The notes beneath the pieces were generated by a model. That model was not told where the DNA came from, did not search any database, and saw only the letters and a list, made by a program, of their open reading frames with translations. From assembly GCA_021014945.1 (NCBI GenBank), contig MU266622.1:1-29789 (forward strand): a stretch of DNA of 29,789 nucleotides. Reading direction: 5' to 3'. Position numbers and translations under genes: made by a program. How positions within the stretch are numbered: position 1 is the first letter of the stretch; the number at the start of each line of letters is the position of its first letter. This document shows positions 1 to 10,500 of this stretch, piece by piece. The stretch comes from Leucogyrophana mollusca (taxonomy: Eukaryota > Basidiomycota > Agaricomycetes > Boletales).

Positions 1-158
1 AATCAGATAAATCGCACAATAGTCGAGTGAGCTGCATCAAGTGTATTGAAAACATAGAAAAGTGGCTGATATTTCTCAATTAGGCCTGGTGCCTTCAGTT
101 CTGCAAACGGCTGTAATCTGGTCACTGACCGCCACTTAGGCACTGCAGCAGTACCGAT

Positions 159-626
159 GTGATCTCCCATATCATGCATGCCCATCACCACCCACTGTTG
201 GCCAATGAGGACAATCACAACTACAAGTTTACTTGCCCTTCAGAAGCCTGTACTGCTTGTGGCACATTCAACAATCTTGTTGCACTGTACAACCACCTGA
301 TTGTGAATCATAAACTCCCATTTGCAGGCATCTGGGGCAAGAGCAGTGATGGGGCCCTCCCATTGCTCAACACACTTGACAGTTTGGCAGTTAAGCCGTT
401 AGATTGTGAGTCAAAGTGGTCAGCCAAACGTAGGCTTGGAAGCACAATGCTTGCCCCCCCATCACCCTCTGTAAGTGCACAGAATGAAGCACAAGATCAG
501 CTTACATATGTCATTTTACAGTCCTCATGGCTGCTCAAGAAAACAAAAAACACAGTTCCATCATTGCAGCCAACAAAGAATGCCACATCATCGATCACCC
601 TCAAGGAGAATGCTCCCCGGTCTTAG
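159..626 (+). other. Open frame with a C2H2-like zinc-finger motif
   Basis: This 155-codon open frame contains a Cys-Cys-His-His pattern near residues 30-51 (CTACGTFNN then HLIVNH, i.e. C-x2-C, about 11 residues, H-x4-H). Such fingers are common in fungal DNA-binding proteins and in transposon accessory ORFs. The rest is Ser/Pro/Leu-rich and unrecognised. It lies about 650 bp upstream of the hAT transposase and may be part of that element or of an older neighbouring gene cut by the window start. No convincing splice partner is visible. Identity is unsure; it may be a decayed exon. Confidence 0.3.
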
Positions 627-1278
627 AGGCACACACTGCTAGCTTACTCCTGCATTCTGATATCCACATCATGTTCCTCTCCTCAGCCCTGTCCCGCATG
701 GGCCAAAAACCTGAGCCTCACCTATACCCCGCTGAAATCAGTTCTCATTCACTTCTGCTGTACCAATTCTGTGTATCAAGTCATGTTTGTTGTGCCAACT
801 GTGGCAGGCTGTATTAATAATACTTTACTGACTCATGACTCGACAATAAGTTGATCTAACACTGACAGTATTTGTACAAGATGAGTAATCAATATCGCAC
901 ATTTGTCTTTGCAGAAAGCAGTGTTCAGAGGACCACTGGCATGCCACAACCACCACATGCCACAAGTTCTGGCTTGCCATCGGCTTACCAACATGCCATC
1001 CTTGTGGCTGTGGCATTTTCCATAAATAGTTGATCACTTATCTTACCGATACGAGTCCGATACAGTGTCCTCCACAAGGTCAACCGCTTTGCAAGCACAC
1101 TTCCTGCAAGTATTTAGGTCGTGTTTTTGCCATTCTAACGGCCAGTGGCCTCAATTGTTCCATCTTTACTCCTAGGTTCTGCCTATCTACGATAATACAG
1201 AACTGTTGTGTACTTAAACCATGCTTAAATTCACTGTCTTTTTGCATTCCCGCAAAGCTTCAAGTCAACTCATGTCGC
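627..1278. other. Gap upstream of the hAT transposase
   Basis: No convincing gene is seen. The stretch holds a short hairpin-forming motif (919-945) repeated in inverted orientation near 29.0 kb, and near 1050 a short motif reading GAGTCCGATAC that resembles AAGTCCGATAC and AAGTCTGATATC in the tandem repeat at 4.7-5.1 kb. These could be subterminal parts of the hAT element, but no terminal inverted repeats or 8-bp target duplication were found by eye. Confidence 0.3.
919..945 (+). repeat. 27-bp inverted repeat, copy 1 (hairpin motif)
   Basis: The sequence starts CAGTGTTC and ends CACTGGCATGCC. Its reverse complement recurs at 28982-29008 with one mismatch. The motif is partly self-complementary (CAGTG pairs with CACTG, and GGCATGCC is a palindrome), so it could fold as a small hairpin. 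No gene explains either copy. Confidence 0.55.
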
Positions 1279-4200
1279 ATGTCAGGGAAAAATCGCTCGT
1301 GGCTGCACAATCTGTTCAAAGACCATCCTGGACTTGCACAAAGACTCCCGGAGGCATATGCAAACTTCCACGTGAAGGATGGTAAGAGAGGTAAAGCTAT
1401 GTGCAAAGAATGTCTTGCAGATAGACTTAATCGCAAACGGGAGAAAGATCTGGAAGAGATCAGACAGGGCCGTAGACAAGAATGTCGTGACGAGGCAACA
1501 GTTGTTGCATGGCGTGCATATTCTTTTACTTTTTATATACAACATGTAACTGACGCTGTATTGATAGTGTGGGCACTCAACTCCAGTGACCCGGGTTGTC
1601 TGTGGATCAATGGACGACCAGAGAATTTTATCACCCATCTGAAAAAATGCCCAGTCCAGCCAGACTCTGTGCATCAAGCTGTTCACAATCTCACTGCTCA
1701 GACCGCACAGCAATGCTCAGAGTCGCAAACTCAACAAACCGCTGACATTGTGCTTCAGCCGCAGTACTACAGCAGTGTTATTCCAAGTCCTCAGGCTTCG
1801 GGACCGTCACCCTATTATAATCCTCAGGCTTCCTTGTCTTCACTCTCTCTGCCTGGAGCTCCCCCGGCCGGGACACTGTTGTTTTCCCCAAATCCAATTA
1901 CTACAGTGTCTCCAGCATCCCCTGGACCATTCCCCAGCTCATACAGTCCTATCCTGTCCCGGCAGCCATCACCACTGGCAGTTTTGTCACCTTTCCCGCA
2001 GATGGTCATCCCCAGTCCTATCACTGGCTCTCCGCTTGCTTTCTCATTATCGACACATTCTTCTACTTCTAGCCCCTCCTTGTTCAAAGGTTCCTTGCAT
2101 CCCTCAAAAAGACAGATAGTCTCTCAGCCATCAGGCCCTCTCGCAACAGAACCACCTTTACCTGTTTGGACCAGCGCTTATCAAGAAAGGTTTGCGAGTC
2201 ATTTAGCTCACATAACTGTGTCATGTGGGATTCCGTACAGCTGGGTTGAGAATCATGTAGTCAGGCGGTTTTTTGAAGAATTTATTCCGGGTGCACTCCC
2301 TATCTCGAGCTACTCGTTGACTGATCGATGGGTCCCCCGCAAAGTGGAAAATTTTTGAGTAGCAGCTAGAGAAAGATGTAAAGGAGCCGAGGTGACACTA
2401 CAGACTGATGGGTGGACAGGTATAAATTTCCATCATTTATTGGCTTTTATGATGACCACGGGGGAACGAGAAGTCAGTATCTACCACCTTTAGCTATGGA
2501 GTTTCTAACAAATGTCTCCAAGGTCCATACTATATGGGTGACAGATGTATCATCTAATTGGAAGACTGCCGTGCACTTGAAGGAACTACTGATCGATGTC
2601 ATGAAGGAGCTTGAGGCTACATGGAGAGTTACCGTTGTTGCCATAACATCTGATGCTTCTGGAGAATCTCGAGCTGCACGAAAACAGTTGGTCCAGGAGT
2701 TTCCGTGGCTTGTTGCCCCCAATTGTTATGCCCATCAAGTATGTTGAAGTCCCAATTTTCTCCCAGTCCAATGTCGAACACTTGGCTCATCGAAGTTCTC
2801 ATCCAAATAAATCTGGTTGTTGGTGATTACTACAAATGCCCTGGTGCAGCAATCTACTCCAAATACACACAAAGTGCGACTGGGCTTATCAAATGGCTGC
2901 GAAGTAAAACACTTGTGTTATCTCGACTTCGGGATATCCAGATTGCCTACAACCAGTCTGTTGGACAGCAGAGTCGTGTTCTTGCTGTCATATGTGCTGT
3001 ACTAACAAGGTTGACTGCTCACTACCTTGCATTCAAGAGGCTGCTCAACCTGAAATGGGCGCTGGACACAATGGTACGGCAAGAGAGAGATTGCCGAGAG
3101 AAATTGATCCTTATCGGAGATGCAGCTGCTCGCAGACAAGCCCACAAGATGTTTGAACTGATTGATGATCCAGTTTTCTGGCAAACACTGACAAAGTCTG
3201 ATTATTTATGATTCTTATCAGCCCCCCAGATCTAAAACTGATGCCATTGTTAGGATGGTTGTGCAGACAGAGCCTCTCACACTCATGACCAATATCGCAC
3301 AAGCTGCACACTGCCGACTCAACAAAGTTATCATCATCTTTGGCTACCTGCTGTCCCTTTATCTGAAAATGGACAAAAGCATGACATTTGACGACCATCT
3401 CATGATACAGGCTATCATCAAGAGTCTTGAGCGACAATGGAGCAAGAGCAATCAGGACATTTTCATTGCCGCCATCATTCTCAATCCCATATATAAGAAT
3501 GCACCTTTCGCACAGCTCAGTAACTTCACCAATGCCGGAATATATGGTCTTATCTGTAAGCTCTGGAAGTGCTTCTACCAGCAAGACCCTCCCACTGTGC
3601 TATATAGTGAATTACGCGACTACCTAAACAACACTGGTGAATCCAAAAACTTTCCGGCTTGGGTTGCTGCAGTGACTCACAACACTTCGGAGTGGGTATG
3701 TACATCTTAAGCTTCACTCAGTTCATAGCCATCTCACTTTTTTATAACAGAACAAGTGCCCTGATCCATTAGAAATGTATAATGGCATTCAATATGCTAA
3801 CCGTGAACCATCTCCCCTGCAGAAACTTGCCCGACGACTTTTTTCAATATGTGCAAACTCAGCATCATGCAAGTGCCTTTTCAGTGTCTTCGGCACTATC
3901 CTCACTCGCCTTCACTTGCACCTCCATCTTAACTCAATGGTAGACCTTGCTGAACTTCATTTGCATCTTCGCGATGAGTATGCACGAATTGGAGACAACA
4001 AGGAGCGGCTATGTCGTAAGCGGAAAATCATCTCTTCCAGCAACCTTCCCACTTCTATCGAGTCTGCTTCACAACAGTCTACTTCACGCCAGCCCCATCA
4101 GGCCTCCAAACAACTCGCGTCTGTTAATTCCGAATACACCTCTGCACCTACTACAGGCACTATACCAGGCAGCCTCGGAAATGCTGATTCAAGTGGCATA

Positions 4201-4467
4201 GGGACAAATCCAGAACACAAGGTTGAAGAGAATCCGCACCACAAAATTGTGGGAGTGCTTGGGGATCTCACGGGGCTGGATGAGGACAAGGAACCTTGGG
4301 ATTTCACCATGCCACTCGACAAAATCGAACTACGGTGTCTGTTCAATTTTCACGATGGTTCTTGGACGAAGATGGCACAAAAAATGGGCATGCGCTCTTT
4401 AGATGATGAGCTTGAGTTTTATGAACTAATTGACATGGACGCAGAGGGTGACAACAATGACAACTAA
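1279..4467 (+). pseudogene. hAT-superfamily transposase, degenerate
   Basis: Exon pieces of a hAT transposase of the kind common in Agaricomycetes can be followed over 3.2 kb. The N-terminal part has a BED-like Cys/His region (CKECLADRLN, then HLKKCP) split by an intron at about 1511-1569. A Ser/Pro-rich linker follows, then the RNase-H-like core (VTLQTDGWTG at about 2393; WVTDVSSNWKTAVHL; ITSDASGESRAARKQL; NCYAHQV at about 2730-2746). The C-terminal dimerisation region (KLARRLFSICANSA, 3823-3960) and an acidic tail end at 4467. A TGA at 2356-2358 interrupts the expected VENF-R-VAARERCKG reading and fits a CGA-to-TGA change; further stops and shifts lie near 2480-2510, 3209 and 3710. Start chosen at the ATG before SGKNRSWLHNLF. 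hAT elements move by cut and paste; this copy is very probably not autonomous. Confidence 0.8.
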
Positions 4468-4720
4468 GACTTAATTGATGATGTGATGGCTTCTGCATTG
4501 TAACACATTCTCCAACCTCCCATCGACCTGCTTGATCTCCGGCCAATCATCGAACAGGCCACTGCTTGTTTGTCCTGGCTGCGAGACATGCCATATGCCA
4601 GGGTGGTTGACGAGGTGGTCATCAGGAAATCGGGGAGGCGCTGGTATTTCCAGACGAATTTGATAAGCAGATACAAGTCGGCGCAACCATATATAGGCTT
4701 ATCTACATAAGTAATAAGAC

Positions 4721-5116
4721 AACATAAGGATATCTATCTATCGGGACAATACAAGTCCGATACCTAATGACATTTAATCAGCAGTTTGATGTTTAGTTGA
4801 CAATGGATCTATAACCATTCCACTTGTCTGAGAAACATATATCTATGAAAGTAATCAGGTAACATAAGGTCATCCATTTATCATCACAAAATAAGTCTGA
4901 TATCTCATGATGTTTGATCAGCAGTCTGATATTCAGTTGACAGTGCATTTATAATCATTCTACCAGTTTGAGAAACATATATCTATGAAAGCAATACGGT
5001 AACATACAGATGTTCATTTATCGGCACAAAATAAGTCTGATATCTGATGTCATTTAATTAGCAGTGTGATTTTCACTCGATGATGAATATAATTATTCTG
5101 TGAGTCGGATCTATGA
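4721..5116. repeat. 140-bp tandem repeat, about 2.8 copies
   Basis: Three head-to-tail units start at 4721, 4861 and 5001, each opening with AACATA and spaced exactly 140 bp. They share blocks such as AGAAACATATATCTATGAAA and AAGTCTGATATCT. The third unit decays after about 5075 but can be followed to about 5116. The array is AT-rich, has no coding potential and lies about 250 bp past the hAT transposase stop. Its consensus block resembles a motif near 1050 on the other side of the transposase, so it may be the subterminal repeat of the element. Confidence 0.8.
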
Positions 5117-5404
5117 TGATCTCACTGTTATCGGATCAGGTGACTTGATCGCTATTGTGATCATGATCAGATATCAGCGGGGAGTGACAATTCTGACTGA
5201 GAACAATCATCAGGGCTTAGTTGAGATATATGGTAGGTTTCTCCACCATTCATGATATGCCTTCACTGGATCTCTTACGGTAATAGGCGTCAGTGAAGAC
5301 TCCGAATCCTTCACGTCCACATGAACACCACCTCGTCGAGGTATGTTGTCATGATCATGATCATGATCAGTGGTGTCCTGTCTGATGGGCCTTTCTGGAT
5401 GTAG
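5117..5404. other. Non-coding stretch with GATCAT microsatellite
   Basis: Bases 5350-5369 are a self-complementary run of the CATGAT/TGATCA type. A donor-like GTATGT at 5341 and an acceptor-like TAG at 5402-5404 suggest an intron before the exon at 5405, but no good upstream exon could be assigned. Confidence 0.3.
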
Positions 5405-5710
5405 GCTGGTGGGCCTTCGGCACGCAACCATTCTGAGTCTACCACAACCTCGGCTTGGCCCCGACCTGAGCTTGATAAGACGGTTGACACAGAGGTTCTT
5501 GAATTCCTGCGGTCAGCAGTGCCAAGCCTTGAACACTATCAGGAGGACTTCGTAAAAACGGGACTTACTCGTGGATCGTACCTGAAGTCTGCAGCTGGTT
5601 GGTGCTATCCACTTCGAAACAAATTCTTAATTCGAGAGTTTGGAGAGAAAATGTCCCTCGTAGAGCTCCATGGTCTGCTTCTCGCATTTCAATTACTAGA
5701 GGAACCGTGA
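5405..5710 (+). CDS. C-terminal exon of a small SAM-like-domain protein (partial)
   Basis: An open exon after a TAG acceptor encodes about 101 residues ending at TGA 5708-5710. It has a basic/Ser-rich lead, then a helical region with VLEFLRSAVPSLEHYQEDFV, GLTRGSYLKSAAGW and MSLVELHGLLLAFQLLEE. This layout (FLR..PSLEHY, then G.T..YLK, then a final Leu-rich helix) resembles the compact helical C-terminal domain found in many uncharacterised Agaricomycete proteins; SAM-like is an inference from the helix pattern. Upstream exons are not identified, so it may be a surviving fragment beside the hAT element. The opposite strand is also open at 5210-5431 but is not recognisable. Confidence 0.45.
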   Translation, partial: AGGPSARNHSESTTTSAWPRPELDKTVDTEVLEFLRSAVPSLEHYQEDFVKTGLTRGSYLKSAAGWCYPLRNKFLIREFGEKMSLVELHGLLLAFQLLEEP

Positions 5711-6511
5711 TGATGTAGGCTATATCTGTACTGAACCAATGTATCACAAAGGGCACAATTCGAGTGGTACAACTTGTGAATGGGGCAATGCAGGACTAGG
5801 TAAAGTGATAGGGGCGCTGCCTTCTTGCGACGTAGTGGCAGCGGCGACGTGGCGTTCACGGAGCCTCTTGACGATGGTGGCTTTCATCACGATGCTTTCG
5901 CCCTCCGCGCCTTCGTCAGAGTCCACAGGGGGACGTAAGGCAGATCCATGTTCGTTCAACTCCCAATACCCTCGGGAACCAAGAAAATCAATGTGTTCGT
6001 CTTTCTTGCGATGGAAATTGCCACTTTAGCTATATCAACGCGTCAGCATACCGCCTGACACACAAGGGAAACCGAGAATCACGAACCGTTCTGCCGTCTG
6101 TCCTCGTAGTCGCCAGAATCACTGATGTTGATGACAAGCGATGGGTTGACGATACCCGGCCTCAGAGCCTCCAACAGGTCGAGGTAGAACGTGCCCGAGG
6201 TGATTGAGGGGTCCTTGAATGATCTGATGGTCTTTACATCAGCTTGCTTTGCTGAGCGGTGGAATTCGCCCACTTGAACATTTCTGTGTCACTGATGGAG
6301 TGACCCTGTCCGGATAACACCATGAGTGTCTTGACGATATTCGGCCCACATGGGTGTCAGTCAACGGGGGAAAGTAGAGATATTGAGCCGAGGGCGAACC
6401 CCATCAGCTGCCAGACGAGACCCAGCACAAGTGTCCTTGACCCGTCAATAATGTCTGCGCTGTGGATACCAACGAATGACCTGCCAGATGAGACCCAGGA
6501 TCAAAATTTCC

Positions 6512-6565
6512 CTTCCTTCGGCGATATCAGATGACATGAAGTTGACGGCAGAGCAGCCGATGGCT
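6512..6565. repeat. 54-bp direct repeat at insert junction, copy 1
   Basis: It aligns without gaps to 7567-7620 at an offset of 1055 bp; 48 of 54 positions match by my count. It starts CTTCCTTCGGCGATATCAGA and on the minus strand encodes the fimbrin GAIGCSAVNFMSSDIAEG reading. The two copies bracket the aminotransferase fragment exactly. Confidence 0.85.
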
Positions 6566-7566
6566 CCACTCAGCCAGGCCCGCAAGATGAGTCGATAGCG
6601 CCTTTTCGAAAATGTCTCGCTTTGATGTGTAGAACGCCGCCACGTTGTGCGTGTGGGTGATGAAGTTATCATATCCCCATTTCTCGAGGAGTGCAAGCGT
6701 AATTGCCTGCATCAAGTGGGATCCCTGGAGGTTTGCCGTGCTGATCTAAATTATCTCGAATTCATTGACATGGGCAGCAACAGAAGGGGGGACTTACGTG
6801 GAGATCTATGGCATCAAGGAAGGGCTTAGGCCCTGACGCGAACCCAATACGCATTCCGGCGGAGAGAATCTTCGACAGGCTGTCGAACCGCAATACCCTG
6901 CCTACCTCAGGCGCATCCAGCTCGAGCTGGAAATACGATGGAGGTCGCTCGGCCTTGCCGAAGTACAAGTAATAATATGGATCGTCTAATCAGGGTTTAG
7001 CAAGCCGGGTTGAGTAGTTATACATCTATTACCTTCAAGGATGATAAAGTTGTGCACTCGAGCAAGCTCAATCACCTCCTTGCGCCGGGGCGTCGAGGCT
7101 GTCATTCCAGTAGGGTTGCACCCATACTAAGTATGCGTAAGTATGCAACACCTAAAGACGGATTGGATGGGACATGCTTACCGGGACAGTGTAAAGTACC
7201 TTGGGCTTTGGCTTGAACCCTGGCCAACTTTCCAGGATTGAACCCAAGGACTGCGAACGTATTCCTTCTGCGTCAGTTTCAACCTCTACACGTACACGTC
7301 TATTCAACACCAAATCATGGTCCTTGTGCTCAAAGCTCACCGATCTGCTCACAGTGAAGCGTTTCGAACGTGGGGAGAACTCCTCTGTGGTACCCCTAGA
7401 TATTAAGTAGACGACTGAACTTGAGCGTAAACGGGCGATTCAACTAGATTTGGATCACCTGGGTTGACTATAGCAGTGACAGCCTGGATGAAAAGGCTCA
7501 GTCGTGATACCATACACATTTCTCGCGATAATCAATACCTTATAAAGCATATCATGCAACCCGGCA
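6566..7566 (-). pseudogene. Aromatic / kynurenine-type aminotransferase gene fragment inside fimbrin
   Basis: Fold-type I PLP aminotransferase exons can be spliced in order: GLHDMLYK, AVTAIVNPGDPNLVESPVYA, GVLPTFETLHCEQIEVETDA, SWPGFKPKPKVLYTVP, YGCNPTGMTAS, NFIILEDDPYYYLYFGKAER, RVLRFDSLSKILSAGMRIGF, then LLEKWGYDNFITHTH and FEKALSTHLAGLAEWS. Asn of NPTG, the Asp-Asp-Pro-Tyr-Tyr motif and the PLP lysine (SLSKILS) are present. The family (Aro8/KAT-like) transaminates aromatic amino acids, kynurenine or 2-aminoadipate. Both ends are missing: the N-terminal about 100 residues before LYK and the C-terminal domain after LAEWS. Several GT-AG introns survive. Both ends abut copies of the same fimbrin sequence, and the right-hand junction is out of frame. 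Very likely non-functional. Confidence 0.82.
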
Positions 7567-7620
7567 CTTCCTTCGGCGATATCAGATGACCCAAAGTTGA
7601 CGATGGAGCAGCCGATGGCT
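7567..7620. repeat. 54-bp direct repeat at insert junction, copy 2
   Basis: Partner of 6512-6565; on the minus strand it encodes KAIGCSIVNFGSSDIAEG. The reading leaves fimbrin and enters aminotransferase sequence right at its left edge. Confidence 0.85.
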
Positions 7621-8758
7621 TTCGCGGAAGTGATGACGATGTTGTTATTTTTGGTAATTTGTAACGCGTTAAGTGGTTTGCGTGCCGTTGGTTTGTTCAG
7701 GACACGCGTATCAATCGTGTCTGGGACAGAATTGTTGTTGAGTTTACAAAGGACCATCCGTCACGACATTCACCAAAGAGCTCATGGTCGGTGTCGGTGT
7801 CGGGAATCGGGGTCCGATGTCTGGGTCATTTTCAAGCACCTGCGATGCAGCGTTAGCAAGCACAGAGTAATTGGATTTGCCAACTCGCCCCGTTGATATG
7901 ATTTGTGAATTTGGATCTTCGTTGATCGTATGACTGACATTAGCGTTGGATCCTTGGACCGTGACTTTACCCACCTTCGTGGATAGTCCTGCACCTTTTG
8001 CTTTGAGTACGAAGTTTGAGGTTGAGCTAGAATATCTGGAATTTATGAATCTGTGATGACATACGGACGGCGGGCGCGCACCTCCACCCAGTCTTAGCTC
8101 GACTTTTCCACTGGCACCGACACCGGCATGTTTTAGAGTCTCGCGCGCCTGATCATAAGACTCTCCGTTGCTCTGCAAAGCTCGTAGGACTGCGACTTTG
8201 TCTATGCGCCGTGGAGTATCTGTATCAAGGGAGCTGCAGTGGTGTAATTAGATGACGACTACAAAGAACACAGATAAAACGTACACGAAGCGATTGACGA
8301 GATCAAACCTCTCATCCCGATATACCTCAGGATATTTCTTATGTAGACCAACGGCCTGCGTTGGGGAGGATTTGGAAGGGAGGGGTGAAGGTAGCTGAAT
8401 AACGTGATTCGAGAAATGGAAGCTGTAGTGTACACAGGAACAGAATCAGTACGGACGTCTCCGGTCCCGCTCCTGGCCATTCAACTGTAACTGTAACTGA
8501 GCTTAGGCAAACAAACATACTGGCCATTCAAAGTTGCGGGTAAAAGCGGACTAAGTTACAAGTACATTGCGCAGGTGCTATCGTCCTGGAGGTGTTGAAC
8601 CACACAGGCTGGTGAGTTGTGTCAGGGGTATTAGTGGGCGTCGGGCTCGACTTCGATGCGCCCAGTTTTCGTAATGGCGCAGTGAATTACACTGCAGCAA
8701 TCCTGTAACCACTGCACCTCAATCAGCTGGCTGTAAACAGTGGAGTGACTAGATGGAC

Positions 8759-10500
8759 TTACTCACGAGCCACACCAACGCAAAAGGCGTCAAACGACGA
8801 TGTGAAGTCGGGCTCGCCAGTGAGCTTGGCTGTCAGCTGGGAATCGATTGCCTGTGCAAAGGCCGAGGCATCTTCGAGCGAGTATTCTCCACGGAATACA
8901 CCATGCTCACGACGTTTCAAGCACACGAACATCTGCGCAGAGTAAAAGTAAATACAATACTGGCCATAGTCACTGGGACTCACGGCTGTGGAAACGGCTA
9001 TGACGGCTCGATGAGGGCAAGACCTACGGAAGTCCTCAGGGAACAGCGAGCCTACGCCATCACCCTTGTCACTCTCGTACACTAGTCGAATGATTGCAAC
9101 CTTCAAATCATCTGACTGCAGGAACTTTAGCTGTGAAAGAGGTATCAGTCGAAGCAGCACCGCCAGTATTGTGCGTACCCCAGTGCCCAGGAAGGCATTG
9201 TTTGACAGGTGCTCGGCCACTCGTTGTGAGACGATGGTGTTATCGGGGGGGTTGTCGTTATGACGCTTGAAGAGGCCGAACATGAACCTGCCTTTCTCAT
9301 CGGTATACTTGCTCCAATCATTACGCTTGTCCTTGCCCAACCTGGGGTTTTCCACCTTTTCATGCACGCGAGAAACGAATGACGCAAAAGCGCCGGTGCG
9401 AGTGAACTCCTCGACCTATGCTGGAATCAGTACAGTCATGTGAGCCGAGAACTAAAACGTATCCACCTTTTTGAGACTTGCGGCTGGGATGTTGGTAAGA
9501 ACTGTGATGGGCCATGCCAGTTTTAACTCGGGAAAACTGCTGTTTCATTATCTGACGTACCTGATAACTCAGCAACCGGTGCTGTGTTGTAGCGGAGGAA
9601 TACTGTACGCAACGCATCCAAACTCTGCTGGTGGGCCTCGGCCACCGAGGGGAATAGTGGCGTCGTTGTGAATGTGCCTCGAAGAATCAATAACTTTGCT
9701 TCAGTACACCAGATTGAGATTCTGTCGGCTGGGACAGTCACGCGGTCGAGATGGTCGATTTGATGTTGCGTGACGCCTGAATTGAACAAATATAAAGGCG
9801 AGTGGCGGGGTCGACGATTGCGTTGCTTTGAGGCGGCGGTCGAAGGTCGAGATGGACGTGAAGCGTCGGACGGAGCTTGAGAAATGGAGTCCGAGGCCTC
9901 GAGAGACGGAGTCTCGGGCTTGAAGTTCAGGTCGGCTTCGACCCGCGAATGTGTGGGAAGGGCTATGGTCGAACTTGCCGCCTCGCCAGCGCCCGGACCT
10001 AATATTTTCTTTCAGTGGTAGCACAGTTTTCCAAAAGATTACTCACGTGATCCGGGAGTCGCAGTGTAAAACGAAAACGGATCTTCAACGCTGGAGTCTC
10101 CATCCCCTGATATAGCAGGCCCATTTCCGTCCGTGTATGACCGAAGCGCCGCTGTAGATTGTAAAAAAAATTCTGCTGTTGTGAGCTGGGAACCGCTCTG
10201 GGCAACACCGATCGGCGGAATGCGAGGCACTTGGCTCATCGAAAAAGCATTCACAACGGGGAATGCCGGCATCGAAACGCCCTCACCCTGTATGGCGCCA
10301 GGTGAGAGATCGTGAGTCGGCGAGTGATTGACAAAGTTATCGAACGGATCGAGTGGGTCAGAGGCGGGAAGGGATAGGATATCCTGGATGAGGCGGAAGG
10401 GGTCCGAGCGGTCACAGTCGAGTTGGTCATTTGGCGACCCCGAAGCCCCATCGATAGGGGAAAGGTTGTGGTAATTTGATTGAGACTGATTCTCGGACAT
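8759..10500 (-). CDS. Uncharacterised basidiomycete protein, possibly DUF6532
   Basis: Six exons (10500-10047, 9998-9561, 9501-9467, 9415-9179, 9130-8984, 8932-8759) joined by GT-AG introns of 47-59 bp give an uninterrupted protein of about 494 residues. The N-terminal half (about 200 residues) is Ser/Pro/Asp-rich and probably disordered. The C-terminal half is ordered, with WCTEAKLLILRGTFTTTPLF, then FMFGLFKRHN, LKVAIIRLVYESDKGDG and FVCLKRREHGVFRGEYSLED. This spacing (an early Ala/Leu helix, a late helix before a ...G.F...FS segment) resembles DUF6532, a domain of unknown role in Agaricomycetes; the match is from memory of the layout only. The start ATG has a good context (GACC before it). 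The TAA at 8759 overlaps a donor-like GTGAGTAAG, so a longer 3' end is possible. The gene is divergent from the one at 11049. Confidence 0.6.

Larger units (their letters stand above)
5965..8345 (-). pseudogene. Fimbrin (plastin, actin-bundling) gene, broken, with foreign insert
   Basis: Reading leftwards from 8345, pieces of fimbrin appear in the correct order. EF-hand region: KYPEVYRDERFDLVNRF, spliced to SLDTDTPRRIDKVAVLRALQ and ESYDQARETLKHAGV. CH1: KVTVQGSNANVSHTINED (about 7930-7985), then NNSVPDTIDTRVLNKPTARK and SAKAIGCSIVNFGSSDIAEG, which stops at 7567. About 1 kb of aminotransferase gene follows, then a second copy of the same fimbrin stretch plus ILGLIWQVIR (6512-6450). This is joined directly to CH3 DIIDGSRTLVLGLVWQLM (about 6450-6385), then SISDTEMFKWANSTAQQ and, after a frameshift, the CH4 pieces TIRSFKDPSITSGTFYLDLL (6270-6080) and AISIARKTNTLIFLVPEGI (about 6030-5965). 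The end of CH2 and start of CH3 are deleted and CH4 is truncated. Fimbrin cross-links actin filaments; this copy cannot encode a full protein. Introns are retained. Confidence 0.85.

Noticed and set aside
5210..5431. Minus-strand open frame with a His-Asp run and YHEWWRNLPYIST
   Set aside because: The His-Asp run comes from the GATCAT microsatellite, and the frame overlaps the better-supported plus-strand exon start.
5565..5756. Minus-strand open frame of 63 codons
   Set aside because: It is antisense to the C-terminal exon at 5405-5710, which shows a recognisable helical pattern.
8753..9085. 110-codon plus-strand open frame
   Set aside because: Antisense shadow of the 8759-10500 gene, whose exons splice consistently.
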